From Geitlerinema sp. PCC 7407 (GTDB taxonomy: Bacteria > Cyanobacteriota > Cyanobacteriia > PCC-7407): 64,000 nt of DNA. Below are positions 27,343 through 36,315 of the stretch, piece by piece. Numbering within the stretch: the stretch's first letter is position 1; every line of letters starts with the position of its first letter. The notes beneath the pieces were generated by a model that ran no database searches, was not told the origin of the DNA, and saw only the letters and a list, made by a program, of their open reading frames with translations. Both the position numbers and the translations under genes were made by a program. The stretch spans positions 4,472,934 through 4,536,933 of the forward strand of contig NC_019703.1 of assembly GCF_000317045.1 (NCBI RefSeq). Direction: 5' to 3'.

Positions 27343-28440
27343 ATGCCCCAGCCCATTCGTGTGCTGTTGGTCGAGGATTCTCCAGTGGCGCTAGCAGTGC
27401 TCACGCGGATCCTCAAGGCGTCTCCCGACATCGAAATTGTGGGAACAGCACGCACGGGTCAAGAAGCCCTGGATCTGCTGCCCGAGGCTCGGCCCCAGGT
27501 CATTTGCACCGATTTGCACATGCCGCAGATGGACGGCCTGGAGCTGACGCGGCGCGTCATGTCGACTTCGCCCAAGCCGATTTTGGTGATCAGCGCTTCG
27601 GTCCAAGAGGACGACAGCCAAAATATTTTTCAGCTCCTGGAGGCGGGGGCTGTGGACATTTTTCCGAAGCCGGTCGGCGGCCTAGCGGTGAGCGATCCGA
27701 AGATTGCGCAGGCGCTGATCGACAAGATCAAGGTGCTGTCGGGGGTGACGGTGTTTACGCAGCACCGGGGGCGATCGCCCTCAGCCAACCCAGGCAATCC
27801 AGCCGCTGTCGTGCCGCTGCCGCTGCCGCCGCTCCCCGCCGACGTGAACCCCCGCCCCGCAACGGGCGGGGTGCTGGTCATTGGCGCCTCCACCGGCGGG
27901 CCGCAGGCGCTGTACACGATCTTGAGCCAGCTGCCGCCCAAGTTCCCCCTACCCATCGTGTGCGTCCAGCACATCAGCGAAGGCTTTTTGCAGGGGCTGA
28001 TCAACTGGCTGGGCCACGGCTGCGCGCTGCCGGTGACGATCGCCCGAGCGGGCGATCTGCCGCGATCGGGCCACGTTTACTTTCCGCCCGAGCGCCAGCA
28101 CCTGCTTTTTGATGGGGCGGGCCGCTTTGTGACGCGCTCAGGCGCACCGGTGTCCGGCCACTGTCCCTCGGTGACCGTGACCTTTGAGTCGGTGGCCCAC
28201 ACCTTTCGTCGCAGCGCCATCGGCGTCTTGCTGACGGGGATGGGGCGCGACGGCGCTGACGGGCTCCTGACGATCGCCCAAGCCGGAGGCATGACCATTG
28301 CTCAGGACGAAGCCAGCAGCGTCATTTTTGGCATGCCGCGAGAGGCGATCGCCCTGGGAGCCGCTCAGCACATTCTGCCCCTCAACGACATTGCGGGCTA
28401 TGTGATCCAGCGCTGCATGACCGGGCGATCGCGCCTCTAG
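27343..28440 (+). CDS. cheB: CheB receptor methylesterase/glutamine deamidase
   Basis: The enzyme removes receptor methyl groups and provides adaptation. The 365-residue protein has a receiver (D57 in VICTDLHMPQMDG) and a proline-rich linker (about 150-172). The esterase domain has catalytic S183 (GASTGG), H210 (VQHISEG) and D303 (TGMGRDGADG). The start codon follows the cheA stop immediately, implying translational coupling. A complete CheR/CheB pair is unusual in cyanobacterial chemotaxis-like operons, which frequently lack CheB. The general observation is from memory of such operons, not measured here. Confidence 0.95.
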   Translation: MPQPIRVLLVEDSPVALAVLTRILKASPDIEIVGTARTGQEALDLLPEARPQVICTDLHMPQMDGLELTRRVMSTSPKPILVISASVQEDDSQNIFQLLEAGAVDIFPKPVGGLAVSDPKIAQALIDKIKVLSGVTVFTQHRGRSPSANPGNPAAVVPLPLPPLPADVNPRPATGGVLVIGASTGGPQALYTILSQLPPKFPLPIVCVQHISEGFLQGLINWLGHGCALPVTIARAGDLPRSGHVYFPPERQHLLFDGAGRFVTRSGAPVSGHCPSVTVTFESVAHTFRRSAIGVLLTGMGRDGADGLLTIAQAGGMTIAQDEASSVIFGMPREAIALGAAQHILPLNDIAGYVIQRCMTGRSRL

Positions 28441-28457
28441 GCCGCGCCACTCCCGAG

Positions 28458-28490
28458 CCAGCGCGCGCTGGTGCCCAAAAATTTTTTGGG
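28458..28490. terminator. Terminator region between cheB and convergent receiver gene
   Basis: A perfect GC palindrome CCAGCGCGCGCTGG (28458-28471) is followed by CCCAAAAATTTTTTGGG (28474-28490), whose T and A runs could serve either strand. The position between convergent stops fits a bidirectional terminator. Confidence 0.55.
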
Positions 28491-28526
28491 ACTGGGCGAT
28501 CGCCCCCGCCAGCAGCCGTGGCCCGA

Positions 28527-28937
28527 CTAGGCCACGCTGCCAGCCGGAGACTCCGTCGATCGCGTCAGGCGATCGACAATCTGCTTGAGCTGCTGGGCCT
28601 CAAAGGGCTTCGTCAAATATTCGGTTGCCCCAGCCATGCGCCCTTGCACCCGATCAAACGCCTTATCGCGCGATGTGATCATCACAATGGGCAAATTTCG
28701 AAACTGCGGCAAATTTCTCACTGTGCGACACAGTTCGAGCCCATCGATCTGCGGCATCGAAACATCTAAAAGCAAGACCGAAATCGGTTCGTGATAAATC
28801 TTAGACAGAGCTTCTACGGCGTTGTCCGCTAGTAGAACCTGATAGTCATCCTTGAGGATGCGGCGGACCATCTCTAAGACGATCGGGCTATCATCAACGG
28901 CTAAGACTTGTGGCAGCTTTGCGGCTCCTTCAGGCAT
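28527..28937 (-). CDS. Single-domain response regulator (CheY/PilG-like)
   Basis: The 136-residue protein is one receiver domain with a short Ser/Thr tail. The acidic pair is DDSP, the phospho-acceptor lies in VLLLDVSMPQIDG, and the conserved lysine is in YLTKPF. The ATG at 28937 has a good AAGGAAG ribosome-binding site; the 16 codons open upstream are not needed. It is convergent with cheB, so not in the che operon. Even so, it is the nearest stand-alone receiver that could be the CheA output. Its YLTKPF and long C-terminal helix resemble PilG-type regulators of motility, which remains a guess. Confidence 0.9.
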   Translation of the reverse strand: MPEGAAKLPQVLAVDDSPIVLEMVRRILKDDYQVLLADNAVEALSKIYHEPISVLLLDVSMPQIDGLELCRTVRNLPQFRNLPIVMITSRDKAFDRVQGRMAGATEYLTKPFEAQQLKQIVDRLTRSTESPAGSVA

Positions 28938-29807
28938 GACGCTTCCTTTCCATGGAATGCTGTGACCTAGGTTTAAAGTTCCCATTGAGCAACTTGAGAA
29001 ATAATACTCTGACGGTTTTTAATAGTTTGAATAGAAAGTCGAGCAATGATGAAGAATTAGTCCGGATTCATCAAAATTGTTCGTAAAAAATCACTTTTGG
29101 ATAGCAGTTTATAAATACCTTTCGGTTTCTTGATCTCGTTCATTCCCCAATCAGGGATTCGATCTTTTTTTAAAAAGAATTAGTTAATTTCATTGGACGC
29201 AATCATCCCCTGATTTGACAACGATCACAAACGCGTAATGGCGGAAATTCCATCGCGATCTCGCTGAGGCAGCGGGAAAGTCCGCCAAGGATCTCAAGGG
29301 CGCGGTGATTTTGTGGCCTTTTATTTGGGAATCTTGGCAGTCGAGGAGCCCGCAGGGAGGATTTTGGCTGGCGCGATCGCCAAGGATAAGCCACAGACAC
29401 CAAGCCCGGAGTAGCCACTCTCATCGCGGTGGCCAAGGATCCGCGAGGCGCTGGAATGGGGAGGCGGTTTCCGACTTGAATTTGGGTCAACAATTGGCTT
29501 GGGAGCGGATAGAAGCAGCCGGAAGATGGGCACTTTAGAGAGTAGTGGAAACCAGCGTCAATCTGACTTTTGGCCCATTCCACAAAGTGTGTCGATCGGC
29601 TGCTGTGGTCTAACAGGCTGCTTCCATGCTAGAAACCTGGGCAATTCATGGTTGATGTGGGTGGCGGTGGATTGAATACATGTATCAATGCATGGCAGCG
29701 GTCGGGGTGGAGGGGCAGCATCCATGGGGGATGCTCGTTCGGAAGCTCAGGGGTTGCCAGGCGCTGGCGGCACTGCTTGGGTTTTACTTACAGCCAGGAA
29801 CCTACCC
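28938..29807. other. Long intergenic region, no gene recognised
   Basis: The 870 bp change from AT-rich (28980-29200) to GC-richer. The nonamer GCCAAGGAT appears three times (29284, 29379, 29432). A minus-strand open frame at 29203-29583 has no recognisable domain and unnatural composition. The promoters of the divergent receiver and kinase genes must lie here. No riboswitch or tRNA was recognised. Confidence 0.35.
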
Positions 29808-32744
29808 GTGCTTATTCCCTCTTCTTGCTCCCCTGAGAGTGTTCCTGCACTCCCTTTTATCCCTTCCTTCTCTGGTGACATGGCGCGGCTAGAGACCCTG
29901 CGGCAGTATGGCATTTTGGATTCTGCACCGGAAGTCGCCTTTGACAATCTGGTGCGATTGACTGCTCGATTTTGTGAGGTGCCGATGGCGGCGATCGCCT
30001 TTGTCGATCGCGATCGCCTGTGGTTCAAGGCCCAAGTGGGACTGCCCCAGCGGCAAGTCCCTCGGGAGGGCAGTTTTTGTGATTATGTGGTCCAGCAGGG
30101 CCGCGGGTGGTACGTGGGCGATGCGGCGACGGATCCGCAGTGGCAGGCCAATCGCTGGGTGGTGGATGCGCCGGGGGTGCGCTTTTATGCGGGGGAGCCT
30201 CTGGTAACGGCGGAAGGCGCGATTTTGGGGACGCTGAGCATTCTGGATACGGTGCCGCGCACCCTCACCCCGGAGCAGCGGCAAACGCTGTGCATGATGG
30301 CTCAGCAGGTGATCGATCAGCTGGAGCTGCGGCGGCTGCGCCACGGGGCAGGAGATTCGCTGGGGGCGGCCCTGACGGCGGGGGCGCTGGCACCGCAGTG
30401 TGAGCTGACGATCCAGCCGAGCAACCAGGCGATCGCCTACATCCTCGAAGGCATCACGGACGCTTTTTTCACCCTGGACGCTGATTGGCGCTTTAGCTAT
30501 CTCAATGTGCGGGCGGAGCAGGTGCTGGGGCGATCGCGCGATGAGCTGCTGCACCAGTGCATCTGGGAGATGTTTCCGGACGCGGTGGGCTCGATCTTTG
30601 AGCAGGAGTACCGCCGGGCCGTCACCCAAGGCACCAAGGTCAACTTTGAGGAGTACTACGATCCGCTGGGTCTCTGGCTAGAGGTCCACGCCTATCCCCA
30701 CACCGGCGGGCTGGCGGTGTACTTTCGGGACGTGACGGCGCGCAAGCAAACTGAGGCCAACTTGCTAGAGCAGTCGCGCCTCTCGACCCTGGCGACGACG
30801 GTGGGTCTGCTGCTGGGCCAAAGCGGCTCGCTCACGGATGTCTTGGCCCAGTGCGCCGAGGCGATCGCCGTCTATCTGGACATCGACTTTGTGCGCCTGT
30901 GGACCTACAACGAGGAAACCCACCTGCTCGAATTGCAGGCGATCGCCGGACACCACAGCCACACCGACGAATTTCCCGCGTCGATCCCCATGGGCATCAG
31001 CCTGATTGGCCGGATTGCTCAGAGTCGGCAGCCCTACGTCGCAAACCAGCTAGCCAGCGACATTTGCATCTTGGACCAAACCTGGGTCCAGCAAGAAGGC
31101 TTTCAGTCCTTTGTGGGCATTCCCCTGGTGCTCGAAGATCGCGTCATCGGCGTCATGGCTCTATTTGGCAACGAGCCCCTGAGCGACGCCGCCTTCGGCG
31201 CGATCCAGTGGCTGGGCATCAGCATGGCCGTGGCGATCGATCGCAACTGGGCTCGCGAGGCCCTGCTGAGCCGCCGGGAGGCCCTGCTGTTTCGGCTGGC
31301 CAACCAGATTCGCAACTCCCTCGACCTCGACACCATCCTGGAAGCCGCCGTCACCGAAATTCGCAACCTGCTGCAAATCGATCGCTGCTACTTTTTGTGG
31401 TGCTGGATTCAGTCGCGCGACAGCATTGGCGAGCAGGCGGCCCAGCTGGCGGTCACCCACGAAGACAAACCCGCCGAGCTGCCGAGCCTGCTGGGCGACT
31501 TCCCGGCGGACCGCACCCCGGCGATCGCCACCAGCATCCTCAACCTGCAAACCCTGCGGATCAACAGCGTCCTCGATGACGACGAGCTGCCTTCCGACAC
31601 GCGATCGCTCCTGCTCGATCAGGGCATCGTTTCCCAGCTCCTGGTGCCCCTGGAGACGCGGGCGGGCCAGCTCGGGGCCGTCGTGTGCAGCCACTGTAGC
31701 GGTCCCCGCTCCTGGAGCGAGAGCGAAGTCGAGCTCGTCACCGCCATCACCAACCAGCTCGGCCTCGCCATCGACCAAGCCGAGCTCTACGCCCAGAGCC
31801 GAGCCGCTGCCCTCGCCGCCCAGACCCAGGCCCAGCAGCTCAACGAAACCCTCGAGCACCTCAAACACACCCAGACCCAGCTCATCCAGAGCGAAAAAAT
31901 GTCCAGCCTGGGTCAGCTAGTCGCTGGCATCGCCCACGAAATCAACAACCCCGTTAACTTCATCAACGGCAACCTCACCCACGCCAGCAACTACACCCGC
32001 GACCTGCTAGAGCTCGTCGAGCTCTACACCAAGCACTATCCCCAGCCCGTGCCGGAGATCGACAGCTTTACCGAAACCATTGACCTCGAGTTTCTCGCCG
32101 ACGACCTGCCCAAAGTCCTGGCCTCCATGAAGATGGGCGCCGACCGGATTCGCCAAATCGTCCTGTCTTTGCGCAACTTCTCGCGCCTCGACGAAGCCGC
32201 CATGAAACCGGTCGATATCCACGAAGGCATTAACAATACGCTGCTGATTCTCCAGGGCCGCCTCAAGCCCAAGGCCAACCGCGATGGCGTCAAGGTGATC
32301 AAGGCTTTTGGCGAGCTGCCCCTGGTGGAGTGCTACGCGGGCCAGCTCAATCAGGTGTTTATGAACGTGCTGAGCAACGCCGCGGACGCCCTCCAGCAGC
32401 ATCACGATCCGCTGCTTGTGATCTCAACGGAGGTCAAGCAGTCCGAGGGGGAGCCCATCGGGACCCATGGAGCGCTGGCCTGCTCGGTGCCCACGTCCGT
32501 CGTGATTCGGGTTCGGGACAACGGGCCTGGAATGACGCCGGAGGTGCAGCAGCGGCTGTTTGATCCCTTCTTTACGACTAAGCCGGTGGGCCAGGGAACC
32601 GGCCTGGGGCTCTCGATCAGCTACCAAATCGTGGTGGAGCGCCACGGCGGCACGCTCCAGTGCCTTTCCGCACTGGGAGAAGGAGCCGAGTTTGTGATCG
32701 AAATTCCGGTTTTTCCGCGCAGCTATCTCCAGGGCCATCCCTAG
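29808..32744 (+). CDS. Soluble sensor histidine kinase GAF-PAS-GAF-GAF-HK
   Basis: The 978-residue protein uses the GTG at 29808, which has an AGGAA box with 7-nt spacing. The frame is open 40 codons more, but that part is not protein-like. Domains: GAF (about 25-165; ARLETLRQYGILDSAPE start), PAS (200-315), GAF (320-480), GAF (490-665), coiled coil, and phospho-acceptor helix with H710 (GIAHEINNPVNFINGN). The ATPase ends in GTGLGLSIS. There is no receiver, so the partner regulator is separate. It lies next to the chemosensory operon, but the gap of nearly 900 bp argues for independent transcription. Confidence 0.92.
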   Translation: MLIPSSCSPESVPALPFIPSFSGDMARLETLRQYGILDSAPEVAFDNLVRLTARFCEVPMAAIAFVDRDRLWFKAQVGLPQRQVPREGSFCDYVVQQGRGWYVGDAATDPQWQANRWVVDAPGVRFYAGEPLVTAEGAILGTLSILDTVPRTLTPEQRQTLCMMAQQVIDQLELRRLRHGAGDSLGAALTAGALAPQCELTIQPSNQAIAYILEGITDAFFTLDADWRFSYLNVRAEQVLGRSRDELLHQCIWEMFPDAVGSIFEQEYRRAVTQGTKVNFEEYYDPLGLWLEVHAYPHTGGLAVYFRDVTARKQTEANLLEQSRLSTLATTVGLLLGQSGSLTDVLAQCAEAIAVYLDIDFVRLWTYNEETHLLELQAIAGHHSHTDEFPASIPMGISLIGRIAQSRQPYVANQLASDICILDQTWVQQEGFQSFVGIPLVLEDRVIGVMALFGNEPLSDAAFGAIQWLGISMAVAIDRNWAREALLSRREALLFRLANQIRNSLDLDTILEAAVTEIRNLLQIDRCYFLWCWIQSRDSIGEQAAQLAVTHEDKPAELPSLLGDFPADRTPAIATSILNLQTLRINSVLDDDELPSDTRSLLLDQGIVSQLLVPLETRAGQLGAVVCSHCSGPRSWSESEVELVTAITNQLGLAIDQAELYAQSRAAALAAQTQAQQLNETLEHLKHTQTQLIQSEKMSSLGQLVAGIAHEINNPVNFINGNLTHASNYTRDLLELVELYTKHYPQPVPEIDSFTETIDLEFLADDLPKVLASMKMGADRIRQIVLSLRNFSRLDEAAMKPVDIHEGINNTLLILQGRLKPKANRDGVKVIKAFGELPLVECYAGQLNQVFMNVLSNAADALQQHHDPLLVISTEVKQSEGEPIGTHGALACSVPTSVVIRVRDNGPGMTPEVQQRLFDPFFTTKPVGQGTGLGLSISYQIVVERHGGTLQCLSALGEGAEFVIEIPVFPRSYLQGHP

Positions 32745-32760
32745 GGCGATCGCCCCTAGG
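32740..32760. repeat. HIP1-centred hairpin overlapping a stop codon
   Basis: CCTAGG + GCGATCGC + CCCTAGG forms a near-perfect palindrome (one extra C) spanning the kinase stop codon at 32742-32744. It has no U tract, so it may protect the 3' end rather than terminate. It is one of several HIP1-cored hairpins at gene ends in this window. Confidence 0.5.
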
Positions 32761-32889
32761 CCTTATTCTCCGTATACTGGTCAACTCTTCATAGCAACTT
32801 CACAGAGGCTTTTTAGTAATTTCCGTATTTTCAGTGGAATCTGTATCTGAGGGGTTTTCTTCCTCTATCAAGACTCCTGAAAAACACGG

Positions 32890-33516
32890 ATGTTGACTGG
32901 TACCTTCATTCCGCCGGAACTCGCGATCGCCCCCAGTCCTGCGGCCATGGTCAATGGTTTGCAGTTGCGCACCGTCCTCGTCGATCACCAAAGCAGCTTT
33001 GAGCTGTGGTACCCGACCCAAGATTTGCTAGCGGTCAACGAAGCCTCGCTGCTGATGAGCGATTTTGCGCGGCTAGAGACGATCGCCAAACGGCTCACTT
33101 GGCTGATGGGGGCCACCTGCTTTGTGGCTGGACAGCAAATCTCGCTCCACAGCACCGACAGCTGGGGCCAGGTGCAGACGCTACTGGCCAACCAGGCGTG
33201 CCGCCCCAACGCGATGATCTGGGAGTATCAGGGCCAGACGATCCGGCCAGTGTACGAAAACCAGCGGCACCTGGGCTGGATGATGCAGTCCCCCTGCTGG
33301 AAAATTTCGCTGATGCGGATCGAGGGGGGCCTGGGGCGATCGCAGATAGAGGTGCTGCCGGTGACGGTGCAGATCGGCGTTGAGCAGTCCGTGGTGCGGC
33401 GATTTCGGGGGACCCGAACGGCGGGCCTAGGGGAGGGCGATCGCGGCTGGCTGGCTCAGGGACAGGCCTGGATGGGCAATGTGAGACGTTTCAAAAAACA
33501 AGCACAAAATTCTTGA
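32890..33516 (+). CDS. Hypothetical protein
   Basis: The 208-residue soluble protein has no recognised domain. It is rich in tryptophan and glutamine, with no signal peptide or membrane segment. The middle part (GATCFVAGQQISLHSTDSWG, then IWEYQGQTIRPVYENQRHLG) looks like compact beta structure. The C-terminus is basic. It lies between a kinase gene and tRNA-Gln, and the tRNA promoter -35 box overlaps its last codons. Composition and codon use match the neighbours, so it is probably a real cyanobacterial gene. Confidence 0.7.
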   Translation: MLTGTFIPPELAIAPSPAAMVNGLQLRTVLVDHQSSFELWYPTQDLLAVNEASLLMSDFARLETIAKRLTWLMGATCFVAGQQISLHSTDSWGQVQTLLANQACRPNAMIWEYQGQTIRPVYENQRHLGWMMQSPCWKISLMRIEGGLGRSQIEVLPVTVQIGVEQSVVRRFRGTRTAGLGEGDRGWLAQGQAWMGNVRRFKKQAQNS

Positions 33517-33543
33517 CAAATCGCCCTCATGTTCTGTTACAAT
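33513..33543 (+). promoter_or_regulatory. Sigma-70 promoter of tRNA-Gln
   Basis: TTGACA (33513-33518) and TGTTACAAT (extended -10; TACAAT 33538-33543) are separated by 19 bp, slightly long but with consensus hexamers. The expected start near 33550 gives a 5' leader of about 37 nt for RNase P to remove. Confidence 0.75.
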
Positions 33544-33586
33544 CAGTTTCGCTGAGGCGACAGCAATGAAGCCCAAGCGACAACGA

Positions 33587-33658
33587 TGGGGTGTGGCCAA
33601 GCGGTAAGGCAGCGGATTTTGGTTCCGCCATTCCTAGGTTCGAATCCTAGCACCCCAG
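33587..33658 (+). tRNA. tRNA-Gln (anticodon TTG)
   Basis: The 72-nt cloverleaf has acceptor stem TGGGGTG (33587-33593) pairing with CACCCCA (33651-33657) and discriminator G33658. The D arm contains GGTAAGGC. The anticodon stem is GCGGA/TCCGC with loop TTTTGGT, giving anticodon TTG at 33619-33621. The T arm is CTAGG-TTCGAAT-CCTAG. CCA is not encoded. It reads CAA and, by wobble, CAG. As in other cyanobacteria it is expected to be charged through Glu-tRNA(Gln) amidation. Confidence 0.97.
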
Positions 33659-33676
33659 CTCTTAGAGCAAAATAAC

Positions 33677-33704
33677 AAAGCCGTCCTCCAGGGCGGCTTT
33701 TGTC
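33677..33704 (+). terminator. Terminator after tRNA-Gln
   Basis: AAAGCCGTCC (33677-33686) pairs with GGGCGGCTTT (33691-33700), including one G-U pair, around a TCCA loop. TTTTGTCTT follows. It starts 18 nt after the tRNA. Confidence 0.8.
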
Positions 33705-33757
33705 TTGGAACGATCTTGGATATTTTGGGGCGACTTGGGATGGCTTAGGGGCGATCG

Positions 33758-35077
33758 CTAATGGCCCAGCTCATTGGGGATGCCTTCGCAGCCTCCCACC
33801 ACCGTCGCTCGGGTCCGCGCCCCGCCCCAAGCACAAATGTAGTAGCGCTGCCCTTCAGACAATCGCTCCACCCGGCTAAAGTCAGCGTCTTCGACCACGG
33901 CCCCCGTGCACTCACCCGTTGCGTAGTTGGGGGGCTCGGTGCGGCTGCGCGGCGTCGCGGTCTGGGGTTCGCCATAGAACAGCCGCGCGCCCCGCAGGTC
34001 CGCGCCCCGCAGCTTCGCCCCGTAGAGAATTGTGCGGGCCAGATTGGCCTTGACCAGATCCGCCTCGCTCAGGTCCGCGCTCACCAGGTTGGCGTCGCTG
34101 AGGTCGGTCCAGCGCAGATCCGTGCGCGACAGGTCTGCCTTGGCCAGCATGACCCCCAGGTCGATCACCCGGACGCCCTGCTCGCGGTCCTCGGCATAGC
34201 CGCCGACACCGTCGAGGATGGCGCGGCCCAGGCGCTGGTCGCGCTTGAGGGGAGTCAGCAGCTTCGATTGGGACAAAAAGCGAATGACTTTGGCTTTGCC
34301 GTTGGCGTCGATGCTGCTGAGGATGGCGGCGGTGCGGCCTTCGGCGATCGCCCGCTCCTGGGGCCAGTCTTCGAGGAGTCCTTCTTCATCTAGGACCAGA
34401 TCCGAGACGCCCTGAAAGTAGGTGTCGATGGTCTGCTGCTGAGTAATCAGGTTTTGCTGAATAGTCAGCAGGTTTTGCTGGGTGGTGAGGTCCTTGGAGA
34501 TGACGTACTGCCGCCAGGCCACGTACACCGCCAGAATCGCAATCAAGATTTGGCCAAAGGCGCCGATGAAGTCGCTCAGGACGGCGACTATGTCCCAGTT
34601 GATGGTTTTGAACCAGGCCACGATCGGGCGGTCCCAGCCCAGCAGGCGGCAAAGGCCAACAAATCCCAGCGTTAGCCCCAGGCTGCCGACCAGAAAGGTG
34701 CGCTGCTGAGGTTTGACCAGCTCCTCCAGGATGTCGCGAAAGAGGGGCCACAGCAGGCGAAGGGAAATCAGCAGCGACACCAGGGTGGCAGGCCAGGTCA
34801 GCCAGTCTAGGTCGAGGGCCAGCCCGAGAATCAAAATGGCGATCGCCACGAGGCCAAATAGTGAGCCCGGCGGTACTCGGCGGGGGAGCCGGGAGGCTGC
34901 GATCGCCAGCTGAGCGTTGCGGCTGGCGGCCAAGATAGCGGTGGCTGAGGGGCTGAGGCCTTCCACCGGCTGAGCAAGGCCGTTGAGATTGTCGAGCGCG
35001 TCGTCTTCTTCGGAGAGGTCCGCAGCGGGCGGAAATTCTTGGGCGGGGGGCTGGTCAGCGTGGGGATCTGGGGTCAT
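33758..35077 (-). CDS. Membrane protein with C-terminal pentapeptide repeats
   Basis: The 439-residue protein has an acidic N-terminus and then three to four membrane segments (roughly residues 73-200, including LFGLVAIAILILGLALDL). A glutamine-rich coiled coil follows (TTQQNLLTIQQNLITQQQ), then a soluble region. A short block of A(D/N)LxX pentapeptide repeats (about 315-375) and a cysteine-containing tail complete it. The architecture resembles cyanobacterial membrane-anchored pentapeptide proteins; function is unknown. The ATG at 35077 is used; a GTG two codons upstream is also possible. Confidence 0.82.
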   Translation of the reverse strand: MTPDPHADQPPAQEFPPAADLSEEDDALDNLNGLAQPVEGLSPSATAILAASRNAQLAIAASRLPRRVPPGSLFGLVAIAILILGLALDLDWLTWPATLVSLLISLRLLWPLFRDILEELVKPQQRTFLVGSLGLTLGFVGLCRLLGWDRPIVAWFKTINWDIVAVLSDFIGAFGQILIAILAVYVAWRQYVISKDLTTQQNLLTIQQNLITQQQTIDTYFQGVSDLVLDEEGLLEDWPQERAIAEGRTAAILSSIDANGKAKVIRFLSQSKLLTPLKRDQRLGRAILDGVGGYAEDREQGVRVIDLGVMLAKADLSRTDLRWTDLSDANLVSADLSEADLVKANLARTILYGAKLRGADLRGARLFYGEPQTATPRSRTEPPNYATGECTGAVVEDADFSRVERLSEGQRYYICAWGGARTRATVVGGCEGIPNELGH

Positions 35078-35215
35078 AGGCACGGTTCAGGACGCGAGAG
35101 GTGAGCAAAACAAAAAGGCCACGACAAGCATCAAGGGCAAAACCTGCGTTTACGGGCGCGGCTCAGAGGCGCTGGCCTGTTCGCTAGGATCGCAATATAT
35201 CCTGTCAAAGCGTCT

Positions 35216-36145
35216 ATGCTGCCGATTATTTACGCCGACGACTTTCTTCTCCACGATACTGGGTTGTTTCATCCGGAGCGGGCCGATCGCCTGCGGGCGG
35301 TGATGTCTGCTCTGCGAGCCGCTCCCTGGGCCGATCAGCTGGCGTGGCGATCGCCCACTCCCATTGAAACGCGATCGGTCTTGCCCTGGATCGAGCAAAT
35401 TCACACACCCGACTATGTCCAGCAGGTGCGGGTCTTGGCCAATCGCGGCGGCGGCCATCTCGACGGCGATACGGTGGTGTCTCCCCGCAGCTTTGAGATC
35501 GCGCAACTGGCAGTCAGCGCGTGGCTCGATGGCGTCGATCAGGTCCTGGAGACGGGTCGACCGGCCTTTGTGCTGGCGCGGCCGCCGGGTCACCACGCCG
35601 TGCGCGATCGCGGCATGGGATTTTGCATTTTTGCCAATGCGGCGATCGCCGCTCACTACGCCCTTAGCCAGCCCGGCATCCAGCGCGTTGCCATCCTCGA
35701 CTGGGACGTCCACCACGGCAACGGCACCCAGGCCCTCACCGAAACCCACCCCCAGATTTTTTATTGCTCGCTGCACCAGTCGCCCTGCTATCCCGGCACG
35801 GGCAGCCGCTCCGAGCAGGGGTTTCACCACAATGTGCTCAACCTGCCCCTGCCGCCGGAGAGCACCTTCGAGGACTACGACCCCCTCTTTCGCGAAAAGA
35901 TTGTCCCGACCCTCAAAGCATTTCGGCCCGATCTGCTGATTGTCAGCGCGGGCTACGACGCCAACAAGGACGACGCGATCGCCAGCCTTTGCCTCAAGCC
36001 AGCCGATTACGGCCTCTTCACCCAGCACTGCCTCAGCCTCACGCCCCGCATCCTATTTGGCCTAGAAGGCGGCTACGATCTAGCCAGCCTGGGCCAATCG
36101 GTGGTCGCCACCCTCGAGCGCTGCCTGCTCACCCCGGGGCATTAA
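35216..36145 (+). CDS. Histone-deacetylase-family amidohydrolase (class II-like)
   Basis: Zinc-dependent deacetylases of this family act on acetyl-lysine or acetylpolyamines. The 309-residue protein shows the charge-relay histidines H126-H127 (RPPGHHAVRDRGMGFC) and zinc ligands D164 and H166 (DWDVHHGNGTQ). A further aspartate lies in SAGYDANKDD, and the C-terminal GGYDL completes the family set. All catalytic residues are present. The bacterial substrate is unknown. It stands alone between the pentapeptide protein and terB. Confidence 0.93.
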   Translation: MLPIIYADDFLLHDTGLFHPERADRLRAVMSALRAAPWADQLAWRSPTPIETRSVLPWIEQIHTPDYVQQVRVLANRGGGHLDGDTVVSPRSFEIAQLAVSAWLDGVDQVLETGRPAFVLARPPGHHAVRDRGMGFCIFANAAIAAHYALSQPGIQRVAILDWDVHHGNGTQALTETHPQIFYCSLHQSPCYPGTGSRSEQGFHHNVLNLPLPPESTFEDYDPLFREKIVPTLKAFRPDLLIVSAGYDANKDDAIASLCLKPADYGLFTQHCLSLTPRILFGLEGGYDLASLGQSVVATLERCLLTPGH

Positions 36146-36315
36146 ATTTTTCGCAGAATTCTAGGCGTTTGCTAAATCTGTCGCCATGCTGGTGAAGTCA
36201 TCCCTGTAATTTCTGGGAGTGCCTCCGCTGATGGGGGTGACTAGAGCCACTATCCGCGCGCTTCCGGACCTTGCAGCAGCAATTTCCATTTCCTACCACT
36301 TGTTGAGGAAAGCAT

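Noticed and set aside
29203-29583. 126-codon minus-strand open frame in the gap before the GAF/PAS kinase
   Set aside because: Low-complexity Ser/Arg/Pro composition, no family, and no start context.
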